Positions 1 through 8,310 of a DNA stretch of 64,000 bases are shown here, piece after piece. A program made the translations under genes and the position numbers. Position 1 is the stretch's first letter; every line of letters starts with the position of its first letter. The DNA is taken from assembly GCF_000615765.1 (NCBI RefSeq), contig NZ_BAMI01000005.1, forward strand, positions 1 to 64,000, written 5' to 3'. Below the pieces are notes generated by a model. That model made no database searches. It was given only the letters and a program-made list of their open reading frames with translations, and was not told where the DNA came from. This DNA comes from Ligilactobacillus equi DSM 15833 = JCM 10991 (GTDB taxonomy: Bacteria; Bacillota; Bacilli; Lactobacillales; Lactobacillaceae).

Positions 1-1
1 T

Positions 2-127
2 AAAATACAAGCAGTCAAGGAACATTCATCTGTTTCAGAGATATTATCTAAATTGGCTAAAGAATATTTAGAAAAAAACAAAATAGCTCTTACGAGCTAT
101 CGAGTGGAGCTTATATCCCCCCACTAA
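2..127 (+). CDS. 3' end of an unidentified ORF, possibly transposon-borne (partial)
   Basis: A reading frame open from the left edge gives 41 codons and ends in TAA at 125-127. The visible tail is lysine- and glutamate-rich and predicted helical (..KEHSSVSEILSKLAKEYLE..). I do not recognise the protein from this fragment. Its stop codon lies inside the hairpin at 115-138, an arrangement seen where tnpB-like genes run into the right end of IS200/IS605-family elements. That makes a transposon-encoded protein plausible. The frame could also be chance read-through, because nothing upstream is visible. Confidence 0.35.
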   Translation, partial: KIQAVKEHSSVSEILSKLAKEYLEKNKIALTSYRVELISPH

Positions 128-147
128 AGTAGGGGGATTTACGCTCC
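106..147 (+). mobile_element. Probable right-end hairpin of an IS200/IS605-family element
   Basis: The sequence shows a strong imperfect palindrome: ATCCCCC (115-121) pairs with GGGGGAT (132-138), the loop contains a nested ACT/AGT pair, and GGAGC (106-110) can pair with GCTCC (143-147). Subterminal hairpins of this shape, followed by no target duplication, are typical of the right ends of IS200/IS605 transposons. In TnpB-encoding members this region also forms the 3' part of the omega guide RNA. The rest of the element would lie left of the window. Assignment is by pattern only. Confidence 0.45.
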
Positions 148-284
148 TTTTTCATTAAATTACCTGAAGTCTTAAGGATTTATAAAATTCACAAATGAAT
201 TCGTTTTCAAAGGACTTACCTTTTTTCTTTAAAAATATTTTTTGCTAAAATAGACTTATCAGTAATTATTGAGGAGGACTTCAC

Positions 285-962
285 ATGGCACGCAAAAACA
301 AGTGGCTCATCCGCATACTTTTTTACATATACATGCTTTACATTTATCTGACCGTGGTCAAACACAATTCATTTTATAGTTTTTTACTCTTAAATACCTT
401 TTTAGCCTATATACCTTTGGAAGTCGCCTTTCACATGAATGAAAAGCAGCCCAAAGCTTTGTATGCTTTACTCTTTATTGTATGGCTCTTATTTTATCCT
501 AATGCACCTTATGTGCTTACCGATTTATTCCACTTGGCACGCTTTAATCCTTATGACCCACAAACCGGCTTGATGACCATGAATTTGCACATGTGGCTAG
601 CTTTTATTAATTTAGTTGCCAGTGCTTTGGCCTGCAGCCTTTTGGGTAATTGGTCAATTGATTACGTGACAGACACCTTACAAAAACGCTGGGGTAAAAA
701 ACAACCTCTTTGGCACTTTTTAATCGTTGTCATTTTACTCGTTATTTCATCAATCGGAATTTATATTGGTCGTTTTTTACGACTTCACACTGCTTATCTC
801 TTTATCAATCCCAAATGGGTTACCGATGAAATTTTATCCATGTGGACCCCACGGATGCTGATCTTTGTCATTTTTATGTTCATCATTCAATTCATTATTT
901 GGGTCGCCATGACCTTATACCGCCATGGCCTAAACAAGTACGAAACAGATTGCCAAAAATAA
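285..962 (+). CDS. DUF1361 integral membrane protein
   Basis: This is a 225-residue, very hydrophobic protein with about six or seven predicted membrane helices. The motif LLFYPNAPYVLTDLFHL near residues 68-84 is characteristic of the DUF1361 family, whose function is not established. The start is supported by GAGGAGGA eight bases upstream of the ATG. An AT-rich -10-like element (GCTAAAATAG) lies about 40 bases upstream. It appears to be a single-gene unit, because a strong hairpin follows at once and the next gene is convergent. Nothing in the sequence suggests a more specific role. Confidence 0.85.
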   Translation: MARKNKWLIRILFYIYMLYIYLTVVKHNSFYSFLLLNTFLAYIPLEVAFHMNEKQPKALYALLFIVWLLFYPNAPYVLTDLFHLARFNPYDPQTGLMTMNLHMWLAFINLVASALACSLLGNWSIDYVTDTLQKRWGKKQPLWHFLIVVILLVISSIGIYIGRFLRLHTAYLFINPKWVTDEILSMWTPRMLIFVIFMFIIQFIIWVAMTLYRHGLNKYETDCQK

Positions 963-983
963 GATATTTACCGTTTCATATTT

Positions 984-1019
984 AAAGAAGACATCCCCCT
1001 AACGAAGGATGTCTTCTTT
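984..1019. terminator. Bidirectional intrinsic terminator, DUF1361 gene / murB
   Basis: A 13-bp perfect inverted repeat (984-996 with 1007-1019, AAAGAAGACATCC) with a 10-nt loop separates two convergent genes. It ends in A- or T-rich tracts on both sides, and its right arm overlaps the murB stop codon. Confidence 0.8.
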
Positions 1020-1923
1020 AGTCACGCCCAATAATTCGTACTTCAGTTTCTAGTTGCACGTTAAATTTTTCTTTGACAACATCTTGTACGTGAGTAATCA
1101 CCTTTTGGTAATCACTTCCTTTAGCATGATCTACATTAACAATAAAACCCGCATGCTTTTTGGAAACTTGTGCCCCACCAACTTGATAACCTTGCAATCC
1201 TGCATCGTGCACTAATTTACCTGTAAAATGTCCCACAGGACGTTTAAAGACACTTCCACAAGATGGATATTCTAAAGGTTGTTTGGATGCTCTTTGATAG
1301 TTTAAATCGTCCATTTTGGCTTGGATAATTTGCTTATCATTAGGTGTTAGGCGGAAATTAGCCTGCACGACAATTTCTTGATTTTCTTGGAATATGCTGT
1401 GGCGATAACCAAAATCTAAATCTGCTTTTTGGTATTCTTTAAGTTGCCCATCACGACTGACTGCTAAAACAGATTCAATCACATCTTTACTTTCACCACC
1501 GTAAGCCCCGGCATTCATAAAGACTGCGCCACCGACACTTCCTGGAATCCCACTGGCAAATTCTAAACCTGACAGACCATGAGCTTGGGCAAATTCACTA
1601 GTATGGATAATTGTCGCTCCCGCTTGCGCTGAAATGATATTATTTTGGCAGGTAATCTCCGTTAACTCTGTTAGGAAAATTACTAAGCCTTCAATTCCGC
1701 CATCTTTAACAATTAAGTTACTAGCATTTCCTAACACTGTTAGTGGTAATTGTTGGGTTTGACTAAAAGCCAAAATCGCTTGTAATTCCGCCACAGATTT
1801 AGGAAAGATAATGGCATCTGCGGGCCCACCTGTTTTCGTGTGGGTAAAGTCCGCGAGGGGGTGGTTACTTAAGACCTGACTATTCGGAAACTTTTCACTT
1901 AAAATTCGACCAATATTACTCAT
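1018..1923 (-). CDS. murB: UDP-N-acetylenolpyruvoylglucosamine reductase MurB
   Basis: MurB reduces UDP-GlcNAc-enolpyruvate to UDP-MurNAc with NADPH and FAD in cytoplasmic peptidoglycan synthesis. The 301-residue protein has the FAD-binding segment (VLGNASNLIVKDGG, about 61-74; ASGIPGSVGGAVFMNAGAYG, about 122-141), the arginine in YRHSIF, the catalytic serine in CGSVFKRP and the C-terminal glutamate in LETEVRIIG. Length and the absence of the type I insertions fit a type II Gram-positive MurB. GAGAGG precedes the ATG. It faces a divergent exonuclease gene and appears monocistronic. Confidence 0.96.
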   Translation of the reverse strand: MSNIGRILSEKFPNSQVLSNHPLADFTHTKTGGPADAIIFPKSVAELQAILAFSQTQQLPLTVLGNASNLIVKDGGIEGLVIFLTELTEITCQNNIISAQAGATIIHTSEFAQAHGLSGLEFASGIPGSVGGAVFMNAGAYGGESKDVIESVLAVSRDGQLKEYQKADLDFGYRHSIFQENQEIVVQANFRLTPNDKQIIQAKMDDLNYQRASKQPLEYPSCGSVFKRPVGHFTGKLVHDAGLQGYQVGGAQVSKKHAGFIVNVDHAKGSDYQKVITHVQDVVKEKFNVQLETEVRIIGRD

Positions 1924-2021
1924 CTTTGACGACCTCTCAAAATTTATTCTGACCTAATTTTAACATTTTTCCGTCTAGATATGTTAAAATACCTCCCAGA
2001 ATAATCTTTGGAGGAAAATTT

Positions 2022-2561
2022 ATGAATTTCATTGCTTTTGATTTTGAAACCGCTAATGCTAAACGGAATAGCGCTTGTTCTTTAGCCTTAACTGTCGTCG
2101 AAGATAATCAAATCACTGATTCGTTTTATTCTTTGATCAATCCTGAAAGTGAATTTCACTGGCGTAACACCCAAATCCACGGTATCACCGCACAAGATGT
2201 AGCCCAAGCACCGACTTTTGGACAATTATGGCCTCACATCGCCGGTATTTTCTATAATCAAAACCTCTTAGTCGCCCACAATGCGCCTTTTGACTGTAGC
2301 GTCTTAAAACATTGCTTACTCAAAGAAGGGCTCGAAGTGCCCCGTTTCAACATTTTAGATACTGTTAAAACTAGCAAACACTTCTACCAAAACTTCCCCA
2401 ACCACAAATTAGATACCCTGTGTCAAGAATTAAATATTCGTTTAGATCATCACCACAACGCCAATGATGATGCGCTAGCTTGTGCTAAAATCCTTCTCCA
2501 TCAAGAAAAAGAATTCGGATTAAATCAATTAGAAAGTTTTGTCAAAGTTTACCCAAAATAA
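2022..2561 (+). CDS. DnaQ-like 3'-5' exonuclease (DEDDh family)
   Basis: The 179-residue protein consists of a single exonuclease domain like the proofreading subunit of DNA polymerase III. The DEDDh motifs are visible: FDFETA (metal-binding D and E, residues 6-9), the AHNAPFD segment (about 86-92), and H(x)NANDDALACA with the histidine and aspartate of motif III (about 145-154). It lacks the extra domains of DinG or PolC. The start follows TTTGGAGGAAAA. Small stand-alone enzymes of this kind trim DNA or RNA ends, but the substrate cannot be told from sequence. It is divergent from murB. Confidence 0.88.
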   Translation: MNFIAFDFETANAKRNSACSLALTVVEDNQITDSFYSLINPESEFHWRNTQIHGITAQDVAQAPTFGQLWPHIAGIFYNQNLLVAHNAPFDCSVLKHCLLKEGLEVPRFNILDTVKTSKHFYQNFPNHKLDTLCQELNIRLDHHHNANDDALACAKILLHQEKEFGLNQLESFVKVYPK

Positions 2562-2597
2562 GCCTAACTTCCGTCAAAAAGTTAGACTTATTTTTTT
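2560..2597. terminator. Terminator between convergent exonuclease and permease genes
   Basis: AAG-C-CTAAC (2560-2568) pairs with GTTAG-A-CTT (2581-2589) apart from one mismatch. It is followed on the plus strand by TTATTTTTTTATTTT, typical of a Rho-independent terminator. Confidence 0.65.
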
Positions 2598-3967
2598 ATT
2601 TTCTCATAAACTAAATGTCCGACATACGCAATGAAAACAAACGGAACCGTCCAATACAAAGCCACTCTTTGTGAAGGATCAAACCAAAGCAACAAACAAG
2701 ATAGGAGACTGGCAATAAAAGCAAACCAAGATACAAAGGGATAAAGTGGCGTCTTAAATTTCAAATCTGACACTGACCTTCCTTGGGTTAAAAAACGTTG
2801 CCTAAATAAGATCTGACAATAAGCAATCGCCATCCAGACAATCACCACAGCTAAACCTGAAATTGAAACTAAAACTAGATAAACTGTATCAGCTGCATAA
2901 ATACTAGATAACAGCGATAAAATCCCGCCTAGCATGGAAGCTCCCACCGCTACCATAGGAGTTCCTTTGTGATTGGTTTTGGCGAAAATTTTGGGAATGG
3001 TACCTTCATTGGCTAAAGACCACAGCATCCGCGTGGAAGCATACAATCCGGAATTAGCTGCCGAAATAATTGCCGTTAAAACTACAAAATTCATGATATC
3101 AGCCGCATAAGGAAGTCCCATCATGGAAAAAACGTGGACAAAGGGACTTTGGGTTACCCCCGCTTGCTTATAAGGGATTAACGCTGCCATAACAGTGATA
3201 GAACCGATAAAGAAGATTACCAACCGCCAAAGGGTGGTGTGAATTGCCTTAGGTAAAGTTTTTTCAGGATCTTTGGCTTCACCAGCCGTAATTCCGATTA
3301 ATTCCGTCCCAGAAAAGGCAAAGTTCACGGTCAGCATCGTGGTAAAGACACCACCAAAACCAGTTGGAAACCATCCATCTTTGACTAAGTTATTTAATCC
3401 TGGTGCATAATCCAAGCCTTTAAAAGGAATTAAACCAATAATCGTTAAGCTTCCTAAGAAGATAAAAGCGACAATCGCTAAAACCTTAATGGCTGCCAAC
3501 CAAAATTCACTTTCTGCAAAAATACGGACGGTAAAGATATTTGAGAGCAAAATTAGAACAATAAAAATTAAAGAAAAAATCCACACGGGAATTTCGGGAA
3601 ACCAATTTTGCATGATTATTCCTGCGGCGGTAAACTCCGAGCCTAAGGCAATCGTCCAGGTTAACCAATATAAAATAGCCACCACAAAACCTGCAGACGG
3701 ATTAATCAAATCCTTAGCATAAACATGAAAAGAACCGGTATAGGGCATAGCCACGGATAGTTCTCCTAAACATAACATGACCGCATAAACTAAGATGGCA
3801 CCAAAACCATAGGCTAAAATCGTACCAACCGGTCCAGCCTGATGAATAGTGTAACCCGAAGATAAGAATAATCCGGTCCCTATTACACCGCCCAGAGAAA
3901 TCATTTGAATGTGGCGGGCCTCCATCTTTCTTTCTAAATGGCGCTTATTTTCTGTAGTACTTGCCAT
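2588..3967 (-). CDS. Amino-acid permease, APC superfamily (AAT family)
   Basis: This is a 12-helix proton-coupled amino-acid uptake protein of the plasma membrane. The first helix carries the family signature [20 protein letters not shown], and [17 protein letters not shown] and [16 protein letters not shown] follow in the expected order. The substrate cannot be assigned; lysine/arginine or branched-chain permeases look alike. The open frame extends to a GTG at 3979, but that codon has no SD, whereas the ATG at 3967 sits just behind GGGGTGG. I therefore chose 3967, which gives about 459 residues. A good -10 (TATAAT, 3999-4004 on the minus strand) lies upstream. Confidence 0.9.
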   Translation of the reverse strand: MASTTENKRHLERKMEARHIQMISLGGVIGTGLFLSSGYTIHQAGPVGTILAYGFGAILVYAVMLCLGELSVAMPYTGSFHVYAKDLINPSAGFVVAILYWLTWTIALGSEFTAAGIIMQNWFPEIPVWIFSLIFIVLILLSNIFTVRIFAESEFWLAAIKVLAIVAFIFLGSLTIIGLIPFKGLDYAPGLNNLVKDGWFPTGFGGVFTTMLTVNFAFSGTELIGITAGEAKDPEKTLPKAIHTTLWRLVIFFIGSITVMAALIPYKQAGVTQSPFVHVFSMMGLPYAADIMNFVVLTAIISAANSGLYASTRMLWSLANEGTIPKIFAKTNHKGTPMVAVGASMLGGILSLLSSIYAADTVYLVLVSISGLAVVIVWMAIAYCQILFRQRFLTQGRSVSDLKFKTPLYPFVSWFAFIASLLSCLLLWFDPSQRVALYWTVPFVFIAYVGHLVYEKIKK

Positions 3968-4020
3968 AAGCCACCCCACTTTCTACTAGAATGGGATTAT
4001 TATAACACGGAACGTACCTA

Positions 4021-4052
4021 AAAAAGCCTCATTCCTTAAAAAATGAGACTTT
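4021..4052 (-). terminator. Terminator of the ung-pta-tsaE operon
   Basis: On the minus strand AAAG(T)CTCATT and AATGAG(G)CTTT form a near-perfect stem with a 9-nt loop, followed by a run of Ts. It lies directly after the tsaE stop. Confidence 0.7.
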
Positions 4053-4065
4053 TATGAGTTTATTC

Positions 4066-4533
4066 TTAAGCCAAGCTTTGACTAAGGGCTTGGGCGAGCG
4101 CTTGGGAACGTGAACCATGACCTAAGAAACTTAACTTACGGTAATCCGGATTTTCTGAATCCTTCGTAAAAATTACTTCCAAATTATCAACAGGTATTTC
4201 ATCAGCCACAAACTTTGCCCACTCAACAACGCTGACGCCATCACCATTAAAATATTCTTCTAAGCCAAGCTCATCGCCCCCCACTTCTTCTAAGCGATAA
4301 ACATCCATATGATAAAGGGGTAAGCGTCCTTGATGATATTCACGAATCAGGGTAAATGTTGGACTTTTGATGTTGGCCTTAATTCCTAAACCTTTGGCTA
4401 ATCCCTTAGTAAAGGTCGTTTTACCTGCACCTAAATCACCCGTCAATAGAATGATATCACCGGCTTGAACTAAGTCCGCTAATTTTTGCGCAATGTTTTG
4501 CGTTTCTTGACTATTATTTACAATAAACTCCAT
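4066..4533 (-). CDS. tsaE: tRNA t6A synthesis ATPase TsaE
   Basis: TsaE is the ATPase partner of TsaB and TsaD, and the complex makes N6-threonylcarbamoyladenosine at A37 of ANN-decoding tRNAs. The 155-residue protein shows the P-loop GDLGAGKTTFTKG (about 33-45), the SPTFTLIREY segment and HMDVYRLE, all diagnostic of the YjeE/TsaE family. It is the last gene of a unit after pta, 17 bases apart. Its partners tsaB and tsaD are in this window about 48 kb away. Confidence 0.95.
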   Translation of the reverse strand: MEFIVNNSQETQNIAQKLADLVQAGDIILLTGDLGAGKTTFTKGLAKGLGIKANIKSPTFTLIREYHQGRLPLYHMDVYRLEEVGGDELGLEEYFNGDGVSVVEWAKFVADEIPVDNLEVIFTKDSENPDYRKLSFLGHGSRSQALAQALSQSLA

Positions 4534-4550
4534 GTAATTTTATCCACCTA

Positions 4551-5540
4551 TTAATCTTGTAATGCTTGCGCCGCTGTAATCAGAGAAACATCGTAAACTT
4601 CTTGAGCACTGCAGCCCCGCGATAAGTCTGAGATTGGCGCATTTAACCCTTGTAAGATAGGACCAACAGCTTTGAAATTACCAAAGCGTTGGGCCATCTT
4701 GTAACCAATATTTCCAGATTGTAATTCAGGGAAAACAAAGACATTAGCCTGACCTGCTACTTTGGAACCTGGTGCTTTTTGTGCAGCAACTTCAGCAACA
4801 AAGGATGCATCAAACTGTAATTCACCTTCAATTGCTTCATCCGGCGCTAACTCTTGTGCAATCTTAGTAGCTTCTTGCACTTTAGTTACTTCATCTGATT
4901 TAGCAGAACCCTTAGTTGAAAAACTCAACATAGCCACCTTAGGGTCGATATCAAAGAGACGCGCTGTTTTGGCACTTTCTACCGCTATTTCTGCTAAAGC
5001 TTGGGCATCAGGATTGATATTAATCGCACAATCAGCAAATAAGTAACGTTCAGTATCATTGTTACGCGTCATTAAGAAGGCTCCACTGGTCCGACTCACA
5101 CCAGGTTTGGTCTTCACCAATTGTAAGGCTGGACGCACTGTATCACCAGTTGGGTGAATAGCGCCAGAAACTAGGCCATCAACTTTTTTCATGTAAACTA
5201 ACATGGTCCCAAAATAGTTTTCGTCTTGTAACATTTGACGCGCTTGTTCTTCCGTGTTCTTACCCTTACGGCGTTCTACAAAAGCCGCAACCATCTCATC
5301 AAAGTCAGCTTGAGGATAAGTCTTAGGGTCTAAAACTTCTAAGTCAGCTGGTAACTCAAAGCCGGCCTCTTTCGCCGTAGCGCTAACGACATCTTGAGCC
5401 CCTAAAACCACCGGCTTCACTAAATCATCTTGCGCTAAGCGAATCGCAGCTTCTACTACTCGTACATCGCTACCTTCAGGAAATACTAAACTGATATTTT
5501 TTCCACTAATTTTAGCTTTTAAACTTTCAAATAAATCCAT
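4551..5540 (-). CDS. pta: Phosphate acetyltransferase
   Basis: Pta interconverts acetyl-CoA and acetyl phosphate, linking pyruvate metabolism to ATP formation by acetate kinase. About 329 residues match the single-domain Gram-positive Pta. Family motifs include SLVFPEGSDVRVVEAA near the N-terminus, DGLVSGAIHPTGDTVRPALQ around 100-119 and the C-terminal GPILQGLNAPISDLSRG. The open frame continues to 5618, but that extension lies inside ung. The ATG at 5540 follows AAGGAG and gives the family's normal start (MDLFESLKAK). It lies 13 bases after ung. A cre-like box upstream of ung suggests CcpA control (inference). Confidence 0.95.
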   Translation of the reverse strand: MDLFESLKAKISGKNISLVFPEGSDVRVVEAAIRLAQDDLVKPVVLGAQDVVSATAKEAGFELPADLEVLDPKTYPQADFDEMVAAFVERRKGKNTEEQARQMLQDENYFGTMLVYMKKVDGLVSGAIHPTGDTVRPALQLVKTKPGVSRTSGAFLMTRNNDTERYLFADCAININPDAQALAEIAVESAKTARLFDIDPKVAMLSFSTKGSAKSDEVTKVQEATKIAQELAPDEAIEGELQFDASFVAEVAAQKAPGSKVAGQANVFVFPELQSGNIGYKMAQRFGNFKAVGPILQGLNAPISDLSRGCSAQEVYDVSLITAAQALQD

Positions 5541-5553
5541 AACTGTAACTCCT

Positions 5554-6237
5554 TTATTTAACATGTGCTGGCAATTGCCAGTTGATTGGTGCTTGTCCCA
5601 TGGCTTCCAAGGCCGCATTTACCTTAGAAAAGGGCTTAGAACCAAAAAATCCACGATAAGCTGATAAAGGACTAGGATGTGCTGATTTGATAATAATATT
5701 ACGCTTGGTATCAATTAGCTTAATCTTGTCTTGAGCAGCCTTCCCCCAAAGAACAAAGATAACAGGTTGTTTCCGATTTGACAAGGCCGAAATGGCTGCA
5801 TCAGTAAGTTTTTCCCAACCCCGACCTTGGTGAGAAAAGGCTTGACCCTCTCGAACAGTTAACACCGTATTAAGCATCAGCACGCCTTGTTTCGCCCAGT
5901 CTACCAAATAGCCATGATTGACCGGCATAACTCCTAAATCACTAGCTAGCTCCTTATAGATGTTTTGCAGTGACGGCGGAATTGCCTGACCTGGTAAAAC
6001 TGAAAAACTCAAACCATGAGCCTGATTTGGACCGTGGTAAGGGTCCTGTCCCAAGATGACCACCTTAACATCTTGGAAGGGCGTCAACTCAAAAGCTGTA
6101 AAAATATGGTACATATCAGGATGAATTTTTTGGGTACGATATTCTTCTTTCAAAAAATTATGTAACTTTCGATAAGATTCACTCGCAAATTCAGCCTGTA
6201 AAACTTCTTGCCAATCATTGTGGATAATTGTTTTCAT
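5554..6237 (-). CDS. ung: Uracil-DNA glycosylase
   Basis: Ung excises uracil from DNA to start base-excision repair. The 227-residue protein has the catalytic water-activating motif [22 protein letters not shown] (about 60-80) and the DNA-intercalating loop [19 protein letters not shown] near residue 185. Both are signatures of family 1 UDGs. I start it at the ATG at 6237, seven bases after GAGGTG, and not at the GTG/ATG codons further upstream. It is first in an apparent ung-pta-tsaE transcription unit, an unusual pairing of repair, acetate metabolism and tRNA modification, though known in lactobacilli. Confidence 0.95.
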   Translation of the reverse strand: MKTIIHNDWQEVLQAEFASESYRKLHNFLKEEYRTQKIHPDMYHIFTAFELTPFQDVKVVILGQDPYHGPNQAHGLSFSVLPGQAIPPSLQNIYKELASDLGVMPVNHGYLVDWAKQGVLMLNTVLTVREGQAFSHQGRGWEKLTDAAISALSNRKQPVIFVLWGKAAQDKIKLIDTKRNIIIKSAHPSPLSAYRGFFGSKPFSKVNAALEAMGQAPINWQLPAHVK

Positions 6238-6276
6238 AAAGCACCTCATAGTCATTCTATCATATTATCTTTCTCA

Positions 6277-6290
6277 TGTAAGCGATTTAA
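6277..6290. promoter_or_regulatory. cre-like CcpA box upstream of ung-pta
   Basis: TGTAAGCGATTTAA matches 13 of 14 positions of the cre consensus TGWAANCGNTNWCA. It lies in the divergent region between ung and the HAD gene, overlapping the likely -35 region of the ung-pta promoter (TTACAT, then TAGAAT on the minus strand). CcpA is known to control pta in other Firmicutes. Confidence 0.55.
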
Positions 6291-6359
6291 CAAAAGTTTC
6301 CAACTTTTCTTTATCGTGCTACAATTACATTATAAACTAAATTAGAAAGAAGGCCTATT

Positions 6360-7226
6360 ATGATTCAAATTATTGCTTCTGATATGGATGGAACTTTTTT
6401 AAACGACCAAATGACAATTTCAAAAGTTAACGCAGAGGCCGTCAAAAGGGCCCAAGCTCAAGGTGTGAAATTTATTGTTTCTACCGGACGCGCCCGCAAC
6501 GAAATCTACCCTCTCTTACAAGACGCAGGTATTTCTTGCCCCTTAATTTCCATTAACGGAGCTGTGGTGTACGATGAAGAAGGTAAGATTCTTTCCACAG
6601 CTGCCCTCTCAGATCAAACAGCCCAGCAATTAATTCATCGTCTAAAGCGGGCCGGTCTTTATTTTGAAGTCGTGGCTTCTAATGGGGTTTACTCTGATAA
6701 TAAAGCACAAAGAATTGCTAATTTTGCAGAACTTCTCACCCGCGTTACACCTGATACACCTTTTAAACTAGCCGTTACTTTGGCCTCTGCACGTATGGAG
6801 CTCATGAATATCAAATATATCGATAACTACTACGATTTGGTTGATGATCCTCACGTGCAAATTTACAAAATTGTGGCTTTTAGTCAAGAAGGTAAAAAGA
6901 TTCTGGATCCCTTACGCACCGAATTAGAAAAAAATCCCATTTTAAAAATTACGGCTTCTTCTGATTCTAATATTGAAATCAATCATGTGAATGCTCAAAA
7001 AGGAATGGCTCTCCAAGCTTATGCCGATCGCCTAAATGTCCCGATGGATAATGTTATGGCCATTGGTGATAATAATAACGACCTTTCCATGTTAGAGGTA
7101 GCTGGTATCTCTTATGCTATGGAAAACGGAAGCCCAGAGGTTAAGCGCGTTGCTAAACGCCTGGCCAAAACCAATGTAGAAAATGGAGTTGGTTTAGCGA
7201 TTTTAGATGTGCTCGCAGAAAAATAG
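6360..7226 (+). CDS. Cof-type HAD-IIB phosphatase
   Basis: This 288-residue protein belongs to the haloacid dehalogenase superfamily, Cof/YidA-like subgroup, which dephosphorylates sugar phosphates and related metabolites. Motif I is ASDMDGTFLND with the nucleophile D8 and acid D10. Motif II is VSTGRAR (about 39-45), and motif IV is AIGDNNNDLSML near 237-248. The C2 cap lies between motifs II and III. The exact substrate is unknown. The start follows AGAAGG. It is co-oriented with the LURP-one gene 17 bases downstream and probably co-transcribed. Confidence 0.92.
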   Translation: MIQIIASDMDGTFLNDQMTISKVNAEAVKRAQAQGVKFIVSTGRARNEIYPLLQDAGISCPLISINGAVVYDEEGKILSTAALSDQTAQQLIHRLKRAGLYFEVVASNGVYSDNKAQRIANFAELLTRVTPDTPFKLAVTLASARMELMNIKYIDNYYDLVDDPHVQIYKIVAFSQEGKKILDPLRTELEKNPILKITASSDSNIEINHVNAQKGMALQAYADRLNVPMDNVMAIGDNNNDLSMLEVAGISYAMENGSPEVKRVAKRLAKTNVENGVGLAILDVLAEK

Positions 7227-7243
7227 ATTGAAGGTGAGCCACT

Positions 7244-7777
7244 TTGGCAAGAACACTCTACTCACGCCGAACCTACCTTTCGGCCCGGGGCGTTAATACG
7301 ATTAAAGATCGTAACGGCAAGATTACCTATATTCTTTCTGGACGGTGGGGGATGATGCCAGCCGTTATGGAAGTTTACAACGTCTCTGATCAACGTCTCG
7401 CCCAAATTCGGCAACGCTCTTTAGGGGTCCTACCCCGCTTTGAACTCTATGATGCCAACCAGGAAATGGTGGGCTCTTTACGTCGTTACTACCGCATGGG
7501 ACCTGAAATCCTCTTCGTTTCTGGGCTAAATTGGGTGGTCTTAGGTAACTCACTTCACTTTAATTATCGAGTCTACCATGGACGCAAGTTAATTATGACT
7601 TTAAAAGAGTTTTCCACTCAAAATCAAGCTGATTTAGCCATGACGGTGACTGATCAAAATGATGAACCAATTTGTCTTTGCTTAGCCGCAATTTTGGACT
7701 TTTGGGCTAAAACCCCCCATAAGAAAAAACAAATTCGATTTAATCATAAATATCACCAACTCGGAAACTTTTCCTAA
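7244..7777 (+). CDS. LURP-one-related (YxjI/tubby-like fold) protein
   Basis: The 177-residue protein begins at a TTG codon placed after GAAGGTGAG. It resembles the LURP-one-related/YxjI family, a single beta-barrel with a central hydrophobic helix, related to phospholipid scramblase and tubby C-terminal domains. The N-terminal MARTLYSRR, the tract FELYDANQEMVGSLRR and the final hydrophobic helix ICLCLAAILDFWAK support this. Function in bacteria is unproven. It is the second gene of a two-gene unit with the HAD phosphatase, which says little about its job. Confidence 0.75.
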   Translation: MARTLYSRRTYLSARGVNTIKDRNGKITYILSGRWGMMPAVMEVYNVSDQRLAQIRQRSLGVLPRFELYDANQEMVGSLRRYYRMGPEILFVSGLNWVVLGNSLHFNYRVYHGRKLIMTLKEFSTQNQADLAMTVTDQNDEPICLCLAAILDFWAKTPHKKKQIRFNHKYHQLGNFS

Positions 7778-7781
7778 AATA

Positions 7782-7819
7782 AAAAGGAACCTGGGACAAA
7801 ACTTATCCCGGTTCCTTTT
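7782..7819. terminator. Bidirectional terminator, LURP-one gene / smpB
   Basis: AAAAGGAACC pairs with GGTTCCTTTT and the stem continues as GGGA/TCCC after one bulge. T-rich ends occur on both strands, and the flanking genes converge. Confidence 0.85.
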
Positions 7820-7822
7820 ATT

Positions 7823-8296
7823 TTAACCATAATTTTTCAAAGTCCGCCGAATTTCGCGATCTTGGTCGCGTTTTTTGATTGATTCACGCTTGTCATAAAC
7901 GTGTTTCCCTTTGGCGACTCCAATTAAAACCTTGGCAAAACCATTTTTAAGATACATTTTCAAAGGAACTAAAGTTACCCCTTGTTTTGAGACTTCTTGC
8001 CCTAAGCTAGCAATTTGTTTCTTGTGTAAAAGTAATTTCCGATTTCGAAGAGGATCATGATTAAAGCGATTCCCTTGAGTATATTCGGAAATATGCACAT
8101 TCATTAACCAGGCTTGACCATTTTTTATTTGGGCAAAACCATCTTTTAAGTTAACGCGACTAGCCCGCACCGATTTAATTTCAGTTCCAGTTAGAACCAA
8201 ACCAGCTTCCACCGTTTCTAAAATAAAATAATCATGACTTGCTTTTTTATTTTGGGCTAATGGGCGGTCTTTTCCTTTGATTTTCTTTTGTGCCAT
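7823..8296 (-). CDS. smpB: SsrA-binding protein SmpB
   Basis: SmpB binds tmRNA and brings it to stalled ribosomes for trans-translation. The 157-residue protein has the oligonucleotide-binding barrel with [22 protein letters not shown] (residues about 21-42) and the basic C-terminal tail [20 protein letters not shown] that enters the decoding centre. It lies 14 bases after rnr, the conserved pairing of RNase R with SmpB, because RNase R degrades the released non-stop mRNA. The ssrA gene itself is not in the window. Confidence 0.97.
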   Translation of the reverse strand: MAQKKIKGKDRPLAQNKKASHDYFILETVEAGLVLTGTEIKSVRASRVNLKDGFAQIKNGQAWLMNVHISEYTQGNRFNHDPLRNRKLLLHKKQIASLGQEVSKQGVTLVPLKMYLKNGFAKVLIGVAKGKHVYDKRESIKKRDQDREIRRTLKNYG

Positions 8297-8310
8297 ATTA
8301 ACACCCCACC

